Counted from the first letter of the stretch, positions 1 through 5,328 are shown. The stretch is 7,251 nucleotides of DNA from Thermoflexales bacterium (GCA_017882055.1 JADGQE010000199.1:1-7251); one strand, 5' to 3'. Notes: generated by a model not told the origin, from the letters alone. Translations and numbers: made by a program.

Positions 1-195
1 CGCAACCGCCCACCTCGAGCGCTGGAACAACACCTTACGCCAACGGCTTGCGCGCTATGTCCGCAAAACGCTGTCGTTTTCGAAGTCCGACATTTAGCAT
101 GGAACAATCCCCGTCTGTTGGTGGGACTGGATTGTCACGGCGTGGTTCATCCTCGAATACAACTTGAGCTTATCACTTACCATGTAACCACTACC
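1..195 (+). mobile_element. Right-hand end of an IS1-family insertion sequence (partial)
   Basis: The stretch encodes the C-terminus of an IS1-type transposase and then reaches a plausible right terminus. Read on the opposite strand, the sequence from 195 inward begins GGTAGTGGTTACATGG, which resembles the GGT-starting inverted repeats of IS1-family elements. Immediately after it, coding sequence of an unrelated gene begins. The left end lies outside the window, so neither the paired inverted repeat nor the target duplication can be checked. The transposase is well supported; the exact IS boundary is inferred and could be off by several bases. Confidence 0.6.
2..97 (+). pseudogene. IS1-family transposase, C-terminal fragment with premature stop
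   Basis: Frame 2 translates to a short segment containing ERWNNTLRQRLARYVRKTLS followed by FSKSDI and TAG at 95-97. This matches the conserved C-terminal block of IS1 InsB-type DDE transposases, where ERxNxxLRQxLAR and RKxLSFSKS are hallmarks; the Glu is the last acidic residue of the catalytic triad. In IS1 the protein continues past SFSKS with three residues, a His and a short tail. Here the same frame continues after the TAG with His and then a tail with WFILEYNLSLSLT before TAA at 185-187. The TAG therefore most likely replaces a sense codon, a nonsense mutation in a decaying element. The tail looks several residues longer than in IS1, so a small indel is also possible. The 5' part is cut by the window edge. 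Confidence 0.8.
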
Positions 196-439
196 CCCGA
201 TCGAACTGGAGCCTGGCCTCAAGGCGCAAGTCTGTACCGCCGAAGATCTGATCATTTACAAGATCATTTCAACTCGCGCACAAGACCAGATCGATGTTGA
301 AAATATCATTCGGCGTCAAGGGGATGCACTCGATGATGAATACGTCTTAAAATGGCTGAGGTTGTTTGAACAGGCGCTGGACGACTCGACGCTGGTTGTG
401 ACTTATCAGCGTCTTCGAGCGAAATACCCTGGTCGATAA
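188..439 (+). pseudogene. C-terminal remnant of a nucleotidyltransferase-like protein (AbiEii/DUF6036-type)
   Basis: An open frame without a start runs to TAA at 437-439. It begins right after the inferred IS end and encodes about 80 residues, including CTAEDLIIYKIISTRAQDQ, then DVENIIRRQG, then EYVLKWLRLFEQAL. The pattern (S/T)AEDL-hydrophobic-x-K, R-x-x-D-x-x-D-(V/I)-E-x-I, then an aromatic Y-x-x-x-W-L-x-x-F helix is typical of the C-terminal half of minimal nucleotidyltransferases of the AbiEii/DUF6036 kind, often antitoxin- or toxin-associated. The N-terminal catalytic part (GS motif and acidic residues) is missing. The likely history is that the IS landed inside the gene and separated it from its start. 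The family call is from motif memory; the fragment nature is clear from the lack of any start codon and the truncated length. Confidence 0.6.
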
Positions 440-441
440 AG

Positions 442-486
442 GAACCCCGATTTCGCCTGCTCCGCAGGAATTAGAAACCGGGGTTC
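442..486. terminator. Nested hairpin between converging genes, possible bidirectional terminator
   Basis: Arms at 442-454 and 474-486 pair over 13 positions with one mismatch (GAACCCCGATTTC against GAAACCGGGGTTC). Inside them a second stem CCTGC/GCAGG (456-460 and 464-468) has a 3-base loop. It lies between the remnant gene ending at 439 (plus) and the kinase-like gene ending at 500 (minus), where a shared terminator is expected. Read on the minus strand the stem is followed by a short TTT; on the plus strand no T-run follows. Terminator function is therefore inferred from position and stem strength. Confidence 0.55.
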
Positions 487-499
487 TGCTGTGTGCGCC

Positions 500-1261
500 T
501 CATACCGGCGGCCAGGGAATCTGCCGATAACCCGGCAGCGGACGCGGAAAGCAGCCGGCGGCGATAAGCTGATCGGCGCGGCGTTTGAGGGCGGTGAGCT
601 CGCGTTTATTGAGCAACCGCGCCAGGGTTTTCAAGGCCGTGTCGTCGGGCTGATCGAATCGGCCGCGAAAGGCTTTGAGGTTTTCGATCAACCGATCGGG
701 CACGGGCTGACCGGCGTAGTCCCAGATCACGGTGCGCAATTTCGGCTCGACCGAGAAGCACACGCCGTGATCGATCGCCCAGATGTGATCGTCGTCGGCG
801 CGCAGACAGTGACCCGATTTGCGATCGGCGTTGTTGATCAACAGATCAAACAGCGCGATTTGTTTGAACTGATCGGTGAGGTGATCGTTATCCCGCAGCG
901 TGAAGAAGTGCTCGTTCGGATCGCAGTCGATGTAGTATTGCACCATCCCGAGGCCGTGCGGCCCATCGCGCAGCACCGTCGGCGGCACGATGAACCAATC
1001 GAGCGCCTGGCTCACGACAAAGGCCGCGACTTCACGCTGGCAGAGCGTGCCTTCCGGAAAATCCCACAGCGGGCGCTCGCCTTCGCGCGGCTTGTAGATC
1101 GCGGCGGTTTGCAGATCGCCGTGCGTCACGCTGATCAGGAAAGTGTAGTTGCTGCCCCAGGGCAGCAACTCTTGCGCTTCGACTTCGCCGTGCGCCAGCA
1201 GATCGAGCACGCGATCGAGTGAAAGGGCTTGAGGCGCGTCGGAAGAAGTGGCGTCAGTCAT
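500..1261 (-). CDS. SCO1664-family protein, PI3/4-kinase-like
   Basis: The 253-residue protein matches the SCO1664 family of Actinobacteria and Chloroflexi, which shows distant similarity to phosphatidylinositol 3-/4-kinases. Visible kinase-like elements are AAIYKP with Lys57 (ATP-binding lysine candidate), the family block GERPLWDFPEGTL (61-73), DLLINNADRKSGH (139-151) as the catalytic-loop equivalent with Asn144, Asp146 and Lys148, and WAIDHGVCF (161-169) with Asp164 as the metal-binding aspartate. The C-terminus ends in the family-typical QIPWPPV. Length is normal. It is the last gene of the trio with DUF3090 and the histidine phosphatase, separated from DUF3090 by 103 bp. No Shine-Dalgarno sequence precedes the ATG, and no good promoter is seen in the gap, so read-through from upstream is likely. 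The substrate is unknown; a soluble small-molecule or protein kinase role is an inference. The gene is markedly rich in GATC. Confidence 0.9.
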   Translation of the reverse strand: MTDATSSDAPQALSLDRVLDLLAHGEVEAQELLPWGSNYTFLISVTHGDLQTAAIYKPREGERPLWDFPEGTLCQREVAAFVVSQALDWFIVPPTVLRDGPHGLGMVQYYIDCDPNEHFFTLRDNDHLTDQFKQIALFDLLINNADRKSGHCLRADDDHIWAIDHGVCFSVEPKLRTVIWDYAGQPVPDRLIENLKAFRGRFDQPDDTALKTLARLLNKRELTALKRRADQLIAAGCFPRPLPGYRQIPWPPV

Positions 1262-1267
1262 GATACT

Positions 1268-1309
1268 GGAGGTGGGAAGTTGGATGTTAGAGATTGAAGA
1301 TGGGAAGGA
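1268..1309. repeat. Degenerate heptanucleotide tandem repeat (about 6 units)
   Basis: Between the DUF3090 and SCO1664-type genes the sequence reads in exact 7-base steps: GGAGGTG at 1268, GGAAGTT at 1275, then GGATGTT at 1282. Units at 1289, 1296 and 1303 follow the same purine-rich pattern (roughly RGARRTK). Units are degenerate but keep phase without gaps. Such short heptamer repeats resemble the STRR-type repeats described in cyanobacteria. The remaining gap (1310-1364) shows no clear gene, promoter or terminator. Confidence 0.6.
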
Positions 1310-1364
1310 CGTGGCTCACGATCGCCATTGAGCCCTTCGGCTTCTGTTCTCAAATATCCAATCG

Positions 1365-1901
1365 CTACTGCACGATCAAATCGATCGCATGTCCATTACG
1401 CTTAGGGCAAAAGTGGCCCTCGGCGCTGATGGGCCGGCCACACAGCGGGCACAACGGCCGGCCCTGCGCGACGACATTCAGTGAGTGATCGGCCATGGCT
1501 TTGGCCTGGCCGCGCGTGATCCAGAAACGAGCCGTCGCGCCGGAGTCAGGCTCAGCCTCTTCGGTCTGAAGTTCCTGCGCGACGATGACGACCCGATCGG
1601 AGTCCGAATCATAGCCGAGGCCCATCTGCCCGACTTTGAATTCAGGCTCAAAGGGCGGGGCCAACACCAGATCGCGCTGATCGATCCGATCGAGTTCAGC
1701 CCTGTCCGGAAAGCGCTGGACGAGTTCTTCGAGAAACTGATGAATGCCAAGCGCCAGGGCGCGCACCTGCTCTTTTTCGGTTTCGATCGTGATCGTGGTC
1801 AGACCCTGCCGCGCTTGCAAATAAAACACGCGCTGGCCGGGCTGACCGATCGCGTCGGCCGTAATCGATGAAACGGGATTGAGTTCAAGCGTGCGACCCA
1901 T
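1365..1901 (-). CDS. DUF3090 family protein with C-terminal zinc ribbon
   Basis: This 178-residue protein belongs to the DUF3090 family, the middle member of a gene trio conserved in Actinobacteria and found in Chloroflexi. The N-terminal part (about 1-60) carries the family pattern QPGQRVFYLQARQG, then a helix; 80-135 is a beta-rich section with FKVGQMGLGYD. The C-terminus (149-171) is PLCPLCGRPI, then EGHFCPKRNGH: Cys151, Cys154, His163 and Cys165 form a compact CxxC/HxC zinc-ribbon-like knuckle. No catalytic motif is recognised and no biochemical function is established for the family. The ATG lies 9 nt after the phosphatase stop, with AGGTAGGA a few bases upstream as ribosome binding site, so the two are co-transcribed and perhaps translationally coupled. 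An accessory or scaffold role for the kinase and phosphatase is inference. Confidence 0.9.
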   Translation of the reverse strand: MGRTLELNPVSSITADAIGQPGQRVFYLQARQGLTTITIETEKEQVRALALGIHQFLEELVQRFPDRAELDRIDQRDLVLAPPFEPEFKVGQMGLGYDSDSDRVVIVAQELQTEEAEPDSGATARFWITRGQAKAMADHSLNVVAQGRPLCPLCGRPISAEGHFCPKRNGHAIDLIVQ

Positions 1902-1910
1902 GACGGTATC

Positions 1911-2516
1911 CTACCTGGGCTGAAACGGGCCGGTGTCGTTCAGCCGCTGAAGGCGCGCCCCGAACGGGCCTAAATCGATGACGCTGATCGAGGCCGGGCT
2001 GATGCTGATGCGCTGGAAGTTGTCGAGCGCGATGCCGGAAAAATAGGCGACGACGGCTTTGATCACATCGCCGTGCGAGAACAGGGCCACGGCTTCTTTG
2101 GGATGCGCCGCGGCGATTTTTTCGACAGCAGCGACGGCGCGATGCTGGGTCTCGCGCAGCGACTCGCCGTTGGGAAAACGGAACGCGCCCGGCGCAACCT
2201 GCACGATGCGCCATTCTTTTTTGCGCGCCAGCACTTTCAACGATTGGCCCTGCCAGTCACCGTAACGTACTTCGCCGAGTCCAACCGTTTTGAAAATTCG
2301 CAAGCCGCGCGCCTGGGCCAATGGCCGGGCAGTTTCGATCGTGCGCTCGAGCGGGCTGGAATAGATCGCACCAATTTCGATTGGCTTGAGCCGCTCGACG
2401 AGCGCTTCGGCCTGTTGAAAGCCGAGTTCGTTCAGATGAACATCCGGCAGCCAGCCGGCGAGCTTTTTGTCGGCCCAGTCGGTGTGGCCGTGACGAATGA
2501 GAATGAGTCGGGTCAT
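1911..2516 (-). CDS. Histidine phosphatase / probable phosphomutase, MSMEG_4193 family
   Basis: The 201-residue protein is a histidine-phosphatase superfamily member. The catalytic motif LIRHGHTDW places Arg8 and the phospho-accepting His9; SSPLERTIETA gives Arg58; GEVRYGDWQG supplies the acidic residue Glu82; SHGDVIKAV supplies the second catalytic His148. The GES motif (117-119) and overall length fit the MSMEG_4193 subgroup, proposed to act as phosphomutase or phosphatase beside a kinase-like partner. Start choice: the frame is open back to 2621, but the conserved N-terminus MTRLILIRHG begins at 2516, and the upstream 35 codons run through the heptamer repeat and a promoter-like box, so the ATG at 2516 is preferred. 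It is the first gene of the trio. A weak AGGA sits 14 nt before the start. The true substrate is unknown. Confidence 0.92.
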   Translation of the reverse strand: MTRLILIRHGHTDWADKKLAGWLPDVHLNELGFQQAEALVERLKPIEIGAIYSSPLERTIETARPLAQARGLRIFKTVGLGEVRYGDWQGQSLKVLARKKEWRIVQVAPGAFRFPNGESLRETQHRAVAAVEKIAAAHPKEAVALFSHGDVIKAVVAYFSGIALDNFQRISISPASISVIDLGPFGARLQRLNDTGPFQPR

Positions 2517-2565
2517 AGAGGCGATAATTTTCCTGGTAAGATGGCCGAGGAGTCGACTGGAAGAA

Positions 2566-2571
2566 ATTGTA
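2566..2571 (-). promoter_or_regulatory. Putative -10 box for the phosphatase/DUF3090/kinase operon
   Basis: On the minus strand TACAAT lies 49 nt before the phosphatase ATG. The same hexamer is used in front of other genes in this window. No good -35 is found at 16-18 bp spacing, because that position falls in the heptamer repeat. The call rests on the -10 alone. Confidence 0.35.
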
Positions 2572-2576
2572 CCACA

Positions 2577-2640
2577 TGAGTAATAATGCGTAATGCGTGC
2601 TGCGCAATGAAAACGCAGCACGCATTACGGAATACGAATG
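2577..2640. repeat. Heptanucleotide-phased repeat with embedded inverted repeat
   Basis: From about 2578 the intergenic sequence falls into 7-base units in constant phase for nine units. Examples are AATGCGT at 2585 and again at 2592, and the complementary-type units ACGCATT at 2620 and ACGAATG at 2634. The first half carries AATGCGT-type units and the second half their reverse-complement-like ACGCATT type, so the array is itself palindromic. It fills the gap between the trio and ychF. It resembles heptamer STRR elements; function is unknown. Confidence 0.65.
2589..2629 (-). terminator. 16-bp perfect hairpin after ychF, possible terminator
   Basis: Arms at 2589-2604 and 2614-2629 are perfectly complementary over 16 bp (CGTAATGCGTGCTGCG on the plus strand) with a 9-base loop. 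The hairpin starts 17 bp after the ychF stop on the minus strand and upstream of the phosphatase promoter box, a natural place for transcription to end. After the stem on the minus strand there is CATTATTACTC rather than a clean T-run, so intrinsic termination would be imperfect; an mRNA 3'-end stabiliser or a repeat by-product is equally possible. Confidence 0.5.
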
Positions 2641-2646
2641 ACACAG

Positions 2647-3714
2647 TTACATATTGTGACGGATGTGGACGATGTCGCCGTTCTTGACGATGTACTCTTT
2701 GCCTTCCAGGCGGAGTTTGCCTTTGTGTTTGGCTTCGTCCATGCCGCCGAGGTCGATCAGCTCTTGATAGCCCACGACTTCGGCGCGGATGAAACCTTTG
2801 GCGAGGTCGGTGTGAATTTCACCGGCGGCTTCGACGGAGGTGGCGCCGCGTCGAACCGTCCACGCGCGCACTTCGTCTTCGCCGACGGTGAAGAAGGATT
2901 GCAGGCCCAGCAGATCATACGATAGGCGGATGACGCGGCTGCGGCTCAATTCGGTGATGCCATATTCACCCATGAAGAGTTCGGCGTCTTCGGGTGACAA
3001 CTCGGCAATCTCGCGTTCTAATCGACCGCGCAGTGCGACGACGGCGCTATGCTGGTGATCGTACTTGATGTCCGGCGCGGTGCCTTCGTCGCCGATATTG
3101 ACGGCCATCAGGATCGGCTTGAGCGATAAGAAACCGTAGCCGCGCAGCAGTTTAAGCTCTTCGGGGTTGAGGCCCAGATCGCGCAGCGGCTTTTCTTGCT
3201 CCAGGCAAGCTTTCAGCCGCTCGAAGATCGCTTTTTCTTTCAGCGCCAGTTCCTTGTCTTGCGCACCTTTGGCAATGCTTTCGATGATCTTCTCAGAGCG
3301 CTTTTCGACCGCCACCAGATCGTTGAGCAGAAACTCGGTGTCGAGCGCCGCTAAATCACCCGCCGGATCGATCGGGCCTTCGTGCGGCACCGCGGGTGCG
3401 TCAAACGCGCGCAGCACGTGAACGAACGCATCCAGCTGGCCGAGTTGATTGATAAACGGTCCGGGCAGTCCTTTCTTCGTAATGCCCTTGTCCAGCCCGG
3501 CGATGTCGGCGTAAGTCACTTTGGCGTAGAGGGTCTTGCGCGGCTTGAACATCCGGCTGAGGATGTCCACGCGCTCGTCGGGCACGCTGGCGATGGCCGT
3601 GTGAATTTCCAGGCGGCCCGACGAAAATGCCGAAGCCGCTTTCTCGCCGCCGGCCAGCGCGTGAAAGATCGTGGTCTTACCGCTTTGAGGGAGTCCAATG
3701 ATGCCTATTTGCAT
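2647..3714 (-). CDS. ychF: Divergent YchF/Obg-like ATPase (DUF933 C-terminal domain)
   Basis: This 355-residue P-loop NTPase has YchF architecture. G1 is GLPQSGKT (7-14), G3 is DIAGL (70-74), a helical insert covers about 125-180, and the C-terminal TGS/DUF933 domain (about 274-354) contains FFTVGEDEVRAWTVRRGA, HTDLAKGFIRAEV and the closing LEGKEYIVKNGDIVHIR. His111 lies where YchF has its catalytic-region histidine. YchF/OLA1 proteins bind the ribosome and prefer ATP because of an NxxE motif in place of NKxD. Here the site reads VNIGDEG (205-211), and the switch II region after DIAGL lacks the usual GAS-KGEGLGNQ signature, so this is a side branch. Start choice: the frame is open to 3759, but MQIGIIGLPQSGKT is the expected N-terminus and the extension overlaps the promoter. 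The -10 box implies a leaderless mRNA. It is divergent from the response regulator. Confidence 0.88.
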   Translation of the reverse strand: MQIGIIGLPQSGKTTIFHALAGGEKAASAFSSGRLEIHTAIASVPDERVDILSRMFKPRKTLYAKVTYADIAGLDKGITKKGLPGPFINQLGQLDAFVHVLRAFDAPAVPHEGPIDPAGDLAALDTEFLLNDLVAVEKRSEKIIESIAKGAQDKELALKEKAIFERLKACLEQEKPLRDLGLNPEELKLLRGYGFLSLKPILMAVNIGDEGTAPDIKYDHQHSAVVALRGRLEREIAELSPEDAELFMGEYGITELSRSRVIRLSYDLLGLQSFFTVGEDEVRAWTVRRGATSVEAAGEIHTDLAKGFIRAEVVGYQELIDLGGMDEAKHKGKLRLEGKEYIVKNGDIVHIRHNM

Positions 3715-3720
3715 ACCGTC

Positions 3721-3749
3721 ATTATGCCCGAATCGCCAGGGATGGTCAA
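3721..3749 (-). promoter_or_regulatory. Sigma-70-type promoter of ychF, predicted leaderless
   Basis: On the minus strand TTGACC (3744-3749, 5 of 6 match to TTGACA) is followed after 17 bp by CATAAT (3721-3726, 5 of 6 match to TATAAT). Six bases (GACGGT) then separate the -10 from the ATG at 3714, so the expected +1 is the A of the start codon. Confidence 0.65.
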
Positions 3750-3778
3750 GTCGCGGCATCTTTGGAAACTACCCGCAC

Positions 3779-3807
3779 TTGCCGATGACACGCGTATATC
3801 CTATAAT
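3779..3807 (+). promoter_or_regulatory. Sigma-70-type promoter of the response regulator gene
   Basis: TTGCCG (3779-3784, 4 of 6) and a perfect TATAAT (3802-3807) are separated by exactly 17 bp. The expected start is near 3814, giving a leader of about 17 nt before the ATG at 3831. It is back-to-back with the ychF promoter, with 29 bp between the two -35 boxes. Confidence 0.65.
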
Positions 3808-3830
3808 GACCTTGTTCGAGACGAGTGATT

Positions 3831-4652
3831 ATGACCTACTCCACACGGCCGCTCATACTAGTTGTCGATGATAACGAAGACATCCGCACCCTGCTGCAGG
3901 TGGCGTTGTCACGTGAGGACTATGACGTGACGACGGCCATCAGCAGCGAGGACGCACTGCGTAAACTCTCGGTGCTGTCGTTTGACGTGGCGATCCTCGA
4001 CATCCGTTTGCCGGGCATGGATGGCGTGCATCTGCTGCGCGAGATTCAACGCCGCTGGCCCGATACCCTGATGATCGTCTTGACGGCCTATGCCTCGCTC
4101 GAAACGGCCGTCGCGGCGCTGCGCGCCGGTGCGCACGATTATTTATCCAAACCCTGCCCGCCCTCTGAAATTCGACGGAGTGTGCAGGAAGGTTTAGCCA
4201 AGCGCCAGGGCTTGACGCGCCGCCTGGAATTGATGCGCGCGCTCGAGGCGCAATTGACGGAAGGACTCCGCGTGCTGCGCGGCGAACTCACCTCGGTCAC
4301 GAGCCCGTCGATCGGCGAAGCGCCCGCCAGCGGCTCCGCCGGCAATATCGTGCGAGCCGGTTCGTTCATCATCGATCGGGATCGGCACGAGGCCCTGTTG
4401 GGTGAGATCACGCTCGATCTCACGCCGACCGAATTTGAAATGTTGGCCTATCTGGCCGAGCGCGCCCCGACCGTGATTGGTCCGCAGGAATTAGCGCGGC
4501 GGGTGTTGAACTACGATGTGACCGAAGTTGAAGCGCGCGAGTTGATCCGCTGGCACGTTCATCATCTGCGCCGCAAACTCGAGATCAATCCGGACCAACC
4601 GCACTTGTTGAAAAACGTGCGGGGGATTGGTTACAAACTAGACATCACCTAA
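3831..4652 (+). CDS. Response regulator: receiver domain plus OmpR-type winged helix
   Basis: The 273-residue protein begins with a receiver domain (about 7-122): acidic pair Asp13-Asp14 in VVDDNED, phospho-acceptor Asp57 in ILDIRLPGMDG, switch Thr85 in VLTAYAS, and Lys107 in YLSKP. The C-terminus (about 174-273) is a Trans_reg_C winged helix: LDLTPTEFEMLAYL, recognition-helix region EARELIRWHVHHLRRKLE, and the closing wing LLKNVRGIGYKL. The receiver is NtrC/FixJ-like in sequence and is joined by a linker of about 50 residues, helical then low-complexity, longer than in typical OmpR/PhoB proteins. A GTG at 3825 is in frame, but the ATG at 3831 is preferred; ACGAG is the only weak ribosome-binding candidate. 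No histidine kinase is encoded nearby, so its partner is elsewhere. It probably shares a transcript with the secreted protein 11 bp downstream. Confidence 0.93.
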   Translation: MTYSTRPLILVVDDNEDIRTLLQVALSREDYDVTTAISSEDALRKLSVLSFDVAILDIRLPGMDGVHLLREIQRRWPDTLMIVLTAYASLETAVAALRAGAHDYLSKPCPPSEIRRSVQEGLAKRQGLTRRLELMRALEAQLTEGLRVLRGELTSVTSPSIGEAPASGSAGNIVRAGSFIIDRDRHEALLGEITLDLTPTEFEMLAYLAERAPTVIGPQELARRVLNYDVTEVEARELIRWHVHHLRRKLEINPDQPHLLKNVRGIGYKLDIT

Positions 4653-4663
4653 ACGAGTTGACT

Positions 4664-5302
4664 ATGCGCCACTTACCCAAATTCCTGATCGTCCTCGCAA
4701 CGTGTCTGACGCTGGGCACGCCGCTGTCCGCCGCGGCACAATTCAATGTGCCGAACCCCGTGCTTGAGATCACGGTCTCGCCTTTCCCGATGGTGGTGAA
4801 TCAGGGCGCGCGTATTACGATCACCGCGACCAACCTGGGGCCGGTCAATGCCGATAACGTGGTCATCACCGACGGCGTGCCCAACAACCTGTGGGTTTAT
4901 GCCCTGTCTACGACACAAGGCAATTACACGATGTTCAATTCGAATGTCGAATTTCACATCGGTACGCTGGCGCCGAATCAAGTTGTGACGGCGACGATCG
5001 ATGTATCGGTGGTTAGAGCCAGCCCCAGCGATACGCCGTTCAACAACTGCGCCGGGCTCACCTATCATGACGGGCTGGCGCGCTTGTCGTGTTTGCCCAC
5101 TCAACCGGCCGTTTCTCGTCCAGCGGCTGGCCCGGTAGTTCCCCTGCCGCCCAACGGTGCGCGCCCGATCAATGATCCTTATCGCCCGCCGGTGTTCTTG
5201 CCGGTCGCAGGCGGATCGCCGATCGACGCGAGCAGCATTTTGTTGGTGCTGGGCGCCGCGTCATTGCTGACAGCGAAGCTGATCAAACGAAAACGAGAAT
5301 AA
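4664..5302 (+). CDS. Secreted DUF11-type protein with sortase-like C-terminal anchor
   Basis: The 212-residue protein has an N-terminal signal peptide (MRHLPK, hydrophobic 8-22, likely cleavage after AAA near 25). One DUF11-like beta-sandwich follows (about 33-118): ITVSPFPMVVNQGARITITA, TNLGP, VVITDGVP, then FHIGTLAPNQVVTATIDV. Two cysteines (129, 143) could pair. A proline-rich linker (145-178) leads to LPVAGG (179-184), a hydrophobic helix (188-204) and the basic tail KLIKRKRE, the layout of a cell-wall sorting signal, though the motif is LPVAG and not LPxTG. The product is expected at the cell surface, anchored by a sortase or simply by its membrane helix. Start: an in-frame TTG lies at 4658, but the ATG at 4664 gives the normal signal peptide. 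The close spacing suggests one operon with the response regulator. Ligand and role are unknown. Confidence 0.75.
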   Translation: MRHLPKFLIVLATCLTLGTPLSAAAQFNVPNPVLEITVSPFPMVVNQGARITITATNLGPVNADNVVITDGVPNNLWVYALSTTQGNYTMFNSNVEFHIGTLAPNQVVTATIDVSVVRASPSDTPFNNCAGLTYHDGLARLSCLPTQPAVSRPAAGPVVPLPPNGARPINDPYRPPVFLPVAGGSPIDASSILLVLGAASLLTAKLIKRKRE

Positions 5303-5328
5303 GACCGGAAAGTTTTTTTGCCGGATGT

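Noticed and set aside
118..300. 60-codon plus-strand frame over the IS end
   Set aside because: It crosses the transposase tail and the nucleotidyltransferase remnant in a different frame and has no recognisable content.
491..1222. 243-codon open frame on the plus strand opposite the SCO1664-type gene
   Set aside because: It is the mirror of a clear family protein with conserved motifs on the minus strand; its translation shows no domain.
2517..2621. Possible N-terminal extension of the histidine phosphatase to 2621
   Set aside because: The extra 35 residues run through the hairpin repeat and the -10 box, and family members begin at the MTRLILIRHG-like segment.
3715..3759. Upstream ATG for YchF at 3759
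   Set aside because: The extension overlaps the -10 region and precedes the P-loop, where YchF proteins normally start within a few residues.
3821..4666. Similar ACGAGT-plus-ATG context before the response regulator and DUF11 genes
   Set aside because: ACGAG at 5-6 nt before both starts is probably just a weak ribosome-binding sequence; two short matches are not enough for a regulatory motif.
4673..5104. Minus-strand frame of 143 codons opposite the DUF11 gene
   Set aside because: Shadow of a gene with a signal peptide and beta-sandwich pattern; its Arg/His-rich translation is typical of an antisense artefact.
5305..5324. CCGG ... T-run ... CCGG as an intrinsic terminator of the DUF11 gene
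   Set aside because: The T-run lies inside the potential loop and does not follow a stem, and the stem would be very short.
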